From: Protaetiibacter sp.
GTDB lineage: Bacteria > Actinomycetota > Actinomycetes > Actinomycetales > Microbacteriaceae
Length of the DNA: 64,000 bases
Direction: 5' to 3'
NCBI GenBank assembly: GCA_030150265.1
Contig: JASLGG010000023.1
Location: forward strand, 62,001 to 126,000
Made by a program: the position numbers and the translations under genes. The notes under the pieces were generated by a model that was not told the origin of the DNA, made no database searches, and worked only from the letters and a program-made list of their open reading frames with translations. Positions 59,483 to 64,000 of the stretch are shown one piece after another (position 1 is the first letter of the stretch; every line of letters begins with the position of its first letter).

Positions 59483-59682
59483 CAGAAATGCAGGAGCCCC
59501 TCGCAGCCCCCGCCGCCCTGCCTCAGAAATGCAGGAGAGCCGTCCCCGAGATGTCTCAGAAATGCAGGAGATATCCGGATGCGAGGAGCCTCGCATCCGG
59601 GATTCCGGGCCTACGGCGCCGAGCCTCCTGCATTTCTGAGACAGGACTCCGGCGGCTCGGATGATCGCTCCTGCATTTCTGA
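59483..59682. repeat. Array of TCAGAAATGCAGGAG repeats, three forward and two inverted
   Basis: Forward copies at 59483-59496 (one base short), 59523-59537 and 59556-59570; inverted copies (CTCCTGCATTTCTGA) at 59625-59639 and 59668-59682. A perfect palindrome at 59575-59600 lies between the two orientations, so the whole block can fold as one nested cruciform. It fills the divergent region between the cytochrome b561-like gene and rlmC. Spacing of copies is 33, 69 and 43 bases, unlike a CRISPR. Confidence 0.85.
59575..59600. repeat. Perfect palindrome at the centre of the repeat array
   Basis: CCGGATGCGAGG (59575-59586) and CCTCGCATCCGG (59589-59600) with only AG between them. Confidence 0.85.
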
Positions 59683-59740
59683 GGTTGTCGGGGGCGGCGG
59701 GCGCAGGCGGCGCGGATACGGCGCGGCGTATCGTGACCGG

Positions 59741-60862
59741 GTGCGGTGCGACTACTTCGACACGGGCGTGTGCCGCTCGTGCACGCTCATGGGCGTGCCG
59801 TACGACGCCCAGCTCGCGGGCAAGATCGCGCACGCCGAGGGGCTGCTCGCGCCGTGGGCGGATGCCGTGTGGCTGCCGCCGATGCCGAGCGCGCCTGAGG
59901 CCTTCCGCAACAAGGCGAAGATGGTCGTGGGCGGCACCACCCTGCACCCCACGCTCGGCATCCTCGACGCCGACCGCCACGGCGTCGACCTGAGCGGATG
60001 CGGCGTGCTCGCCCCCGGCCTCCGCGCCGCGTTCCCCGCGATCGCCGCCTTCGTCACGCGCGCCGGCCTCGTGCCCTACGACGTGCCCGCCCGTCGCGGC
60101 GAGCTCAAGAACGTGCTCCTCACCGAGTCGCCCGACGGCCGCCTCATGCTGCGGCTCGTGCTGCGCTCGACCGAGTCGCTCGCGCGCATCCGCAAGCACC
60201 TGCCGAGCCTGCTGGCCGAGCTGCCGCGGCTCGCGGTCGTCTCGGCGAACCTGCTGCCCGAGCACAAGGCGGTGCTCGAGGGCGACACCGAGATCCCGCT
60301 GACGGCCGACGAGTCGCTCGCGATGCGACTCGACGACGTCGTGCTGCATCTGCGTCCGGGCAGCTTCTTCCAGACCAACACGGAGGTCGCCGCGGGTCTC
60401 TACCGGCAGGCGCGCGAGTGGCTCGACGAGCTGGCCCCCGCATCCGTCTGGGACCTCTACTGCGGCGTCGGCGGCTTCGCCCTGCATCTCGCCGCCCCCG
60501 GCCGCCGGGTGCGGGGCATCGAGTCGAGCGCGCCCGCGGTCGAGAGCGCGCGGTTCTCCGCCACCGAGGCGGGGCTCGCCGACGTCGTGTTCGAGGTGGG
60601 CGACGCGACCGCGCTGACCGCGGGCGCGGGCGCTCCGGATGCCGTGGTCGTCAACCCGCCCCGCCGCGGTCTCGGCGCCGAGCTGTGCGCGACGCTCGAG
60701 GCCTCCACGGTCGGCACGGTCGTCTACTCGAGCTGCAACGCCGAGTCGCTCGCGCGCGACCTCGCCGCGATGCCGTCGCTGCGCCCGCGCCGCATCCGGG
60801 TGTTCGACATGTTCCCGCAGACGAGCCACTACGAGGTGATGGTGCTGCTCGAGCGGGCCTGA
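59741..60862 (+). CDS. rlmC: 23S rRNA (uracil-747-C5)-methyltransferase RlmC
   Basis: 373 residues from GTG. The first 15 residues hold the iron-sulfur cysteines in RCDYFDTGVCRSC, a fourth Cys lies in LSGCGVLAPG (near 87), matching the RlmC subtype that lacks the TRAM domain of RlmD. PGSFFQTN, the SAM site DLYCGVGGFALHL and the catalytic VVNPPRRGLG plus YSSCNAESLARDL (nucleophile Cys) complete the RumA family. A TATCGT box at 59729-59734 and the lack of a Shine-Dalgarno sequence suggest a leaderless mRNA. It methylates 23S rRNA in the cytoplasm. Confidence 0.92.
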   Translation: MRCDYFDTGVCRSCTLMGVPYDAQLAGKIAHAEGLLAPWADAVWLPPMPSAPEAFRNKAKMVVGGTTLHPTLGILDADRHGVDLSGCGVLAPGLRAAFPAIAAFVTRAGLVPYDVPARRGELKNVLLTESPDGRLMLRLVLRSTESLARIRKHLPSLLAELPRLAVVSANLLPEHKAVLEGDTEIPLTADESLAMRLDDVVLHLRPGSFFQTNTEVAAGLYRQAREWLDELAPASVWDLYCGVGGFALHLAAPGRRVRGIESSAPAVESARFSATEAGLADVVFEVGDATALTAGAGAPDAVVVNPPRRGLGAELCATLEASTVGTVVYSSCNAESLARDLAAMPSLRPRRIRVFDMFPQTSHYEVMVLLERA

Positions 60863-60877
60863 GCCGCTTTGCGAAGT

Positions 60878-60927
60878 GTTACGCCGAGCGCGCGGATGAG
60901 CGGGTCGCGGTTGACACACGGCGTAAC
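60878..60927. promoter_or_regulatory. Inverted repeat flanking a TTGACA element
   Basis: GTTACGCCG (60878-60886) and CGGCGTAAC (60919-60927) are perfect nine-base arms. A consensus TTGACA (60911-60916) touches the second arm; CAAACT at 60935-60940 is a weak -10 candidate. It may control the winged-helix gene downstream or, as a stem, end rlmC transcription. Confidence 0.4.
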
Positions 60928-61070
60928 GCTCGCCCAAACTGGCAGGCATGACCGTTCACGCCCGTCCCACGACCTCCGTCGAGGCCTTCGGGAATGCGGT
61001 CATGTGTTGTCGAATGTGCGCGTAGGCCATCTCCGCCCGCAGTCACCCGTCGTTCCCCGATGAACACACC

Positions 61071-61901
61071 ATGGTGAACCCCGAGGCGTCCGGCCCTTCC
61101 ACCCCGGACCCCGCCTCCCCCTTCGACACACCCCGGCCCGCCGCCCCTCGTGCGGCCGCCGACACCCCGCAAGGATTCGACGACATGTCCCTCGCCACCC
61201 TCGACACCCTCCGCCCCCCGACCCGCCCCTACCCCGCGCCGCGCGCGGTGCCGCAGCCGGAGCCCGAGCGCCCCCGCATCCGAGCCGTGCCCGACGGCAC
61301 CGAGGCCCGCGGCTTCGCCCTCTACGTGGGCGTCGACGAGCTGAAGGCCGCGGCCTCCGGCATCTCGCTGCCCCAGCTCGTGGAGGCGCTCAAGCGCACG
61401 GTCGCCGAGCTCGCCCCGGATGCCGAGACCTACGCCGCTGTCGCCCTCGCCCCGGAGGGCGCCGGCGGGCGCGACGTCGAGGTGGTGCGCCTCGCCCTGC
61501 AGGACCCGGCCGCACTCGCCAAGCACCGCCAGGCCGCGGCGCCCGCCGCCGAGCCGGAGCCGCGCGGCGGGGTCGTGATCGACATCTCGCGCAAGCGCGT
61601 GCAGCTCGACGGCGAGACCGCGCCGCTCACCTACAAGGAGTTCGAGCTGCTGCAGTTCCTCGTGCTGCGCGAGGGCCGCACGATCGACCGCGGCGAGATC
61701 ATCGCGACCCTGTGGGCCGACGGGTCCGACGACGAGGTGCCGAACGAGCGCACGATCGACGTGCACGTGCGTCGCCTGCGCGCGAAGCTCGGGGCCTACG
61801 AGGACATCGTGCGCACGGTGCGCGGCTCCGGCTACCGCTTCGACCGCCACGCGGATGTCACCATCCGCTGGGCGTCGACGCCGTCGCCCGACGTGTTCTG
61901 A
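61071..61901 (+). CDS. OmpR-type winged-helix DNA-binding protein without receiver domain
   Basis: 276 residues from the first ATG; an internal ATG at 61185 with AAGGA nine bases upstream may be the real start, giving 238 residues, and the extra N-terminus is low-complexity Pro/Ala. Residues about 160-270 are a Trans_Reg_C winged helix: APLTYKEFELLQFLVLREG, then IDVHVRRLRAKL and VRTVRGSGYRF. Where response regulators have a phosphorylated receiver, this protein has a different alpha/beta domain (FALYVGVDELKAAASGISL). Such receiver-less regulators are common in Microbacteriaceae. Its targets are unknown. Confidence 0.8.
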   Translation: MVNPEASGPSTPDPASPFDTPRPAAPRAAADTPQGFDDMSLATLDTLRPPTRPYPAPRAVPQPEPERPRIRAVPDGTEARGFALYVGVDELKAAASGISLPQLVEALKRTVAELAPDAETYAAVALAPEGAGGRDVEVVRLALQDPAALAKHRQAAAPAAEPEPRGGVVIDISRKRVQLDGETAPLTYKEFELLQFLVLREGRTIDRGEIIATLWADGSDDEVPNERTIDVHVRRLRAKLGAYEDIVRTVRGSGYRFDRHADVTIRWASTPSPDVF

Positions 61902-62010
61902 GCGCCCGCCACGCTCCGCGGGGCCGCCAGCTCCGCACAGGCTCGCGCACAACGCGAACGTGCAGGCACCACAGCCACCCGCCTCCAACCCGACGTATGC
62001 TCGCGCATCA

Positions 62011-62039
62011 TTGACCATCGCACTGACCGCTGCTAAGGT
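62011..62039 (+). promoter_or_regulatory. Strong promoter of the low-GC exported-protein operon
   Basis: TTGACC (62011-62016), 17 bases, TAAGGT (62034-62039): near-consensus spacing and hexamers, giving a leader of about 45 bases before the ATG at 62090. Confidence 0.65.
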
Positions 62040-62089
62040 CCGAGATGAGCTCACGATCTACGAAGGCATGCGACTAAGGGTTGGAGCGC

Positions 62090-62515
62090 ATGAACCAGAA
62101 GCACATAAAGCTACTCAGAAGCGCCACCGTTTCTGCGGTCGTAGGCATCGCAGCCGCACTGCTAACCGGGCCGGTCGCGGCCAACGCAGGCACCACAGTG
62201 TGCTGCTTCCGGTACTGGGGAGTCAGCAATCCAGGGGCATACGGAGGTAACGGCAACTATAAGCAAAGTCCGACCGTGAGCCTCATCGATTGGGGATCGG
62301 TCTGGGTCGAGGACACGAGCGGCGCAATGACGCAGACGAGCCAGGTGCGCTGGATTACTGGAAGCACAAGCGCGACTGGGCCCGGCGGTGGATGGTTGTA
62401 TGCCGATCCGGGCGGAGAGGTCTCCTACGCGTACGCCCGTTGCGGGTTCAACTGGACCGCAATCGACCCGCTCAACCCCCGGAACATGTACTGCGACATC
62501 AAATACTGGGCTTGA
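62090..62515 (+). CDS. Small exported protein with three to four cysteines, unknown family
   Basis: 141 residues; AAGGG and GGAG precede the ATG. Residues 1-33 are a signal peptide (basic start, hydrophobic core AVVGIAAALLTG, cut after ANA). The mature protein has CC, then two further Cys (ARCGFNW, MYCDIKYWA), many Gly, Ser, Thr and Trp, and a beta-strand pattern (SVWVEDTSG, SQVRWITGS), suggesting a disulfide-linked beta protein. Base composition is visibly lower in GC and codon choice is looser than in the flanking genes. It starts a three-gene operon. The lactococcin 972 family was considered but its motifs do not fit. Confidence 0.65.
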   Translation: MNQKHIKLLRSATVSAVVGIAAALLTGPVAANAGTTVCCFRYWGVSNPGAYGGNGNYKQSPTVSLIDWGSVWVEDTSGAMTQTSQVRWITGSTSATGPGGGWLYADPGGEVSYAYARCGFNWTAIDPLNPRNMYCDIKYWA

Positions 62516-62526
62516 CGGAGGCAAGA

Positions 62527-63135
62527 ATGAGTGAAGGAAAGGCCACACCGCGCATCCGGGTCACGATCAGCACGATTGCCTTGTCGATCGTCGCCTCGGC
62601 AGCGGCCGGCTTTGGCGCCACGTCAGCATGGGCAACCGGAAACGCCGGGCCAGATGCCTACCTCCAAGCACTCTCAAGACCAGGAACATCGATAGATCAG
62701 TTGCCCCCCAACAAAGATGGGGACCTGTATTTCGAAGGAGCAGGACTGCGCTACGAATCCACACGGTACCTCGGCGCAACTGCCGCCGCCAGATTCTGGG
62801 TCGCGATCAACGAGCGTGAGCAGATATGCCTGGTGAACATTCTGACCGCTACGGGTGGCGCTTCGATGTCATGCGTAACCGCCCATCAGTTCGGAAAGTC
62901 GGGCGTGTCCAGCAGCGTCACCTCCGTCAACGAGACAGGCGAGGAAGGCTATGTTGAGGCGTATCTCATACCGGATTCACTCAGTTTCACCGAAGTCCCA
63001 GAGGGGTTGTCCGCCCTCGCCGGCAACGTGATCACCGGTGACAGCCGAGGCCATCAAGGCCCTCTCACCGCATCCACTTTGGATGGAAGAGCCCAGATAG
63101 AGATGCAACTCGTCCACCCTGAGCCGGTGCCTTGA
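62527..63135 (+). CDS. Exported or membrane-anchored protein of unknown family
   Basis: 202 residues with GGAGG six bases before the ATG, 11 bases after the previous stop. Residues 14-36 form a hydrophobic signal or anchor (ISTIALSIVASAAAGFGATSAWA), probably cleaved after WA. The rest is a mixed alpha/beta domain with REQICLVNILTATGGASMSCV, two cysteines that may pair. The stop overlaps the next start. It shares the lower GC content of the operon. No family was recognised. Confidence 0.65.
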   Translation: MSEGKATPRIRVTISTIALSIVASAAAGFGATSAWATGNAGPDAYLQALSRPGTSIDQLPPNKDGDLYFEGAGLRYESTRYLGATAAARFWVAINEREQICLVNILTATGGASMSCVTAHQFGKSGVSSSVTSVNETGEEGYVEAYLIPDSLSFTEVPEGLSALAGNVITGDSRGHQGPLTASTLDGRAQIEMQLVHPEPVP

Positions 63136-63596
63136 TCCCAACTCGAGGTATTCGCCCATCCGCCCTTCTTATCGGGAGTTTGGCCGGACTCACAGTCATA
63201 CTTGTGAGCGCGTATGGGTCAGCCCTCAGCTGGGCGACGACCGCCGGCGTGATTCTTGGCCCCGATCTAATGCCTGCTGGATTCAAGTCACCAACTTCTT
63301 CGTGGCCATTCATTCTGACAGCAGGGGCATTGGTGGCCTCGGTAGCTCTCGGGTTGATGTCACTAATTCCTCATTTTGGCGCAGGTGTCATCTTCTCGGC
63401 GGCGGGCGTGACGTTCTTGGGCTTAGTGGCGGCTATCGTCATCACAAATTCCAATCAGCAAGTTTTTCAACAGCAACCAATGTGGATGAAATTCATCTCA
63501 TTTGCTGCCGAGTCTCAAGCGCTCACTGTGTTCTCGACGATCATGCTGATTCTGGCCGCCGGTCTCATCCGACACCGAACCCCCAAAGAACCTTGA
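63132..63596 (+). CDS. Four-helix membrane protein of unknown family
   Basis: 154 residues starting at TTG, chosen because TTGA overlaps the previous stop by four bases and no ATG exists before the first helix. Helices are predicted at about 11-33, 59-80, 84-106 and 130-148, with a short basic tail (RHRTPKEP). It is the third gene of the low-GC operon; a membrane partner, anchor or immunity role for the two exported proteins would fit the context but is speculation. Confidence 0.6.
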   Translation: MIPTRGIRPSALLIGSLAGLTVILVSAYGSALSWATTAGVILGPDLMPAGFKSPTSSWPFILTAGALVASVALGLMSLIPHFGAGVIFSAAGVTFLGLVAAIVITNSNQQVFQQQPMWMKFISFAAESQALTVFSTIMLILAAGLIRHRTPKEP

Positions 63597-63641
63597 GCGC
63601 CGCCGTCGCCCTCACCCGTAAGGAGGTCCGCCGGGCGGCGC
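63597..63641. terminator. Possible terminator after the low-GC operon
   Basis: GCGCCGCC (63597-63604) and GGCGGCGC (63634-63641) are perfect eight-base arms directly after the stop of the membrane-protein gene, with a long 29-base loop. The remaining bases to 63761 show no further structure beyond an AT-rich stretch near 63660-63705 that may hold the next promoter. Confidence 0.35.
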
Positions 63642-63761
63642 CCAACGGGTTCGTTATCGTTTCGTAACATACAAGGCTGTTTTCGGTTAGTTTCTTTCCA
63701 GTAGCGTTGCGGCATCGCGGCCAGCCCGCGTTCCCTCAATGACGAAAGGAACACCAGAGCA

Positions 63762-64000
63762 ATGCGCCGATCCACCACCCGCACAGCGATCGCCCTCGCG
63801 GCCGCCACGGCGAGCCTCGCGATGGCCCTCACCGGCTGTACCCCCGGAGGCTCCGACGCCGGATCCGACTCCAGCGCGGTCCTGCACGTCTGGGCAGGCA
63901 GCGCCACCCCCATCAACAAGAACTTCAACCCCTTCGCCGCCGACACCGCGGCCCACGCGACCTTCGGCGCGATCTACGAGCCGCTGTTCTTCTTCAACCA
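63762..64000 (+). CDS. ABC transporter solute-binding lipoprotein (family 5), 3' end missing
   Basis: 79 residues visible from an ATG preceded by GAAAGGA; the gene runs off the window. A basic start, hydrophobic core and LTGC lipobox give a lipoprotein signal. The mature start VLHVWAGSATPINKNFNPF and IYEPLFFFN match family-5 peptide/oligosaccharide-binding proteins (DppA/OppA, and the cellobiose or beta-glucan importers of actinobacteria). It is probably the first gene of another import operon beyond the window. Confidence 0.85.
   Translation, partial: MRRSTTRTAIALAAATASLAMALTGCTPGGSDAGSDSSAVLHVWAGSATPINKNFNPFAADTAAHATFGAIYEPLFFFN

Noticed and set aside
59483..59682. Repeat block considered as a CRISPR array
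   Set aside because: Repeats are only 14-15 bases, irregularly spaced and in both orientations, with no cas genes nearby.
62090..62515. Lactococcin 972-family bacteriocin
   Set aside because: Size and signal peptide fit, but the family's characteristic Tyr/His/Ser motifs are missing and neither the multi-pass partner nor the ABC ATPase of that system is present.

Overview
The window is very GC-rich DNA, densely packed with genes whose start and stop codons commonly overlap by 1-4 bases (ATGA, GTGA, TGATG). GTG starts are common, and hexamers of the GGATGC/GCATCC type recur. Together with the LacI, ROK and ABC sugar-uptake content this points to an actinobacterium, most likely of the Microbacteriaceae; that placement is inference from style, not from a marker gene. 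No rRNA, tRNA, CRISPR array, transposase or replication origin was seen. Almost the whole window is carbohydrate-utilisation machinery.

Region 1 (1-2179): the 3' part of a sucrose-phosphorylase-family gene and a lone DUF3800-like gene. Region 2 (2180-23087): a glycan-processing island. It has three Gfo/Idh/MocA oxidoreductases and a sugar isomerase in divergent operons, a cytoplasmic GH84 beta-N-acetylglucosaminidase, and an operon of ROK kinase, SIS isomerase, GH38 alpha-mannosidase, an unassigned six-hairpin protein and an exporter-type ABC half-transporter. A LacI regulator, a clan GH-D-like glycosidase coupled to a tandem metallo-beta-lactamase protein, a second ROK kinase and a class V aminotransferase follow. 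None of the glycosidases here carries a signal peptide and no sugar importer is present. Two families of palindromic operators (TGTGGCAACGTTACCACA type and TGGGAACGATCTCA type) tie the promoters together.

Region 3 (23332-38776): a locus that fits breakdown of an alpha-linked galactosamine/galactose polymer. It contains a secreted GH114 endo-polygalactosaminidase with a fibronectin III domain, a GH36 alpha-galactosidase, a secreted lipoprotein of unassigned type, two PfkB kinases, a complete ABC importer, an AgaS-like sugar-phosphate isomerase/deaminase, an amidohydrolase, a tagatose-bisphosphate-type class II aldolase, a GH4 alpha-galactosidase and a DeoR repressor. A TTCGCTCA/TGAGCGAA element occurs in the three main promoter regions. 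A uracil-DNA-glycosylase-like gene follows.

Region 4 (39426-44588): a LacI repressor divergent from an MFS transporter, GH2 and DUF2804 operon, with twin CCACGTGG operators between them, ending in large inverted repeats. Region 5 (44928-57723): an 1810-residue secreted protein with six repeats and an SGNH hydrolase domain, a lipoprotein GH30, a cytoplasmic GH30, a complete ABC importer and a divergent ROK repressor; a 15-bp palindrome is shared by the two promoter regions. Region 6 (57731-61901): a lone ABC ATPase, a cytochrome b561-like membrane protein, a nested array of TCAGAAATGCAGGAG repeats, RlmC and a winged-helix regulator without receiver domain. Region 7 (62090-63596): three unrecognised exported or membrane proteins of visibly lower GC behind a strong promoter. 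The window ends inside a family-5 solute-binding lipoprotein gene.

The main hypothesis is that regions 2, 3 and 5 together serve growth on fungal-type glycans: an alpha-galactosaminogalactan-like polymer, GlcNAc/mannose oligosaccharides and a beta-glucan. The region 3 assignment is the best supported.
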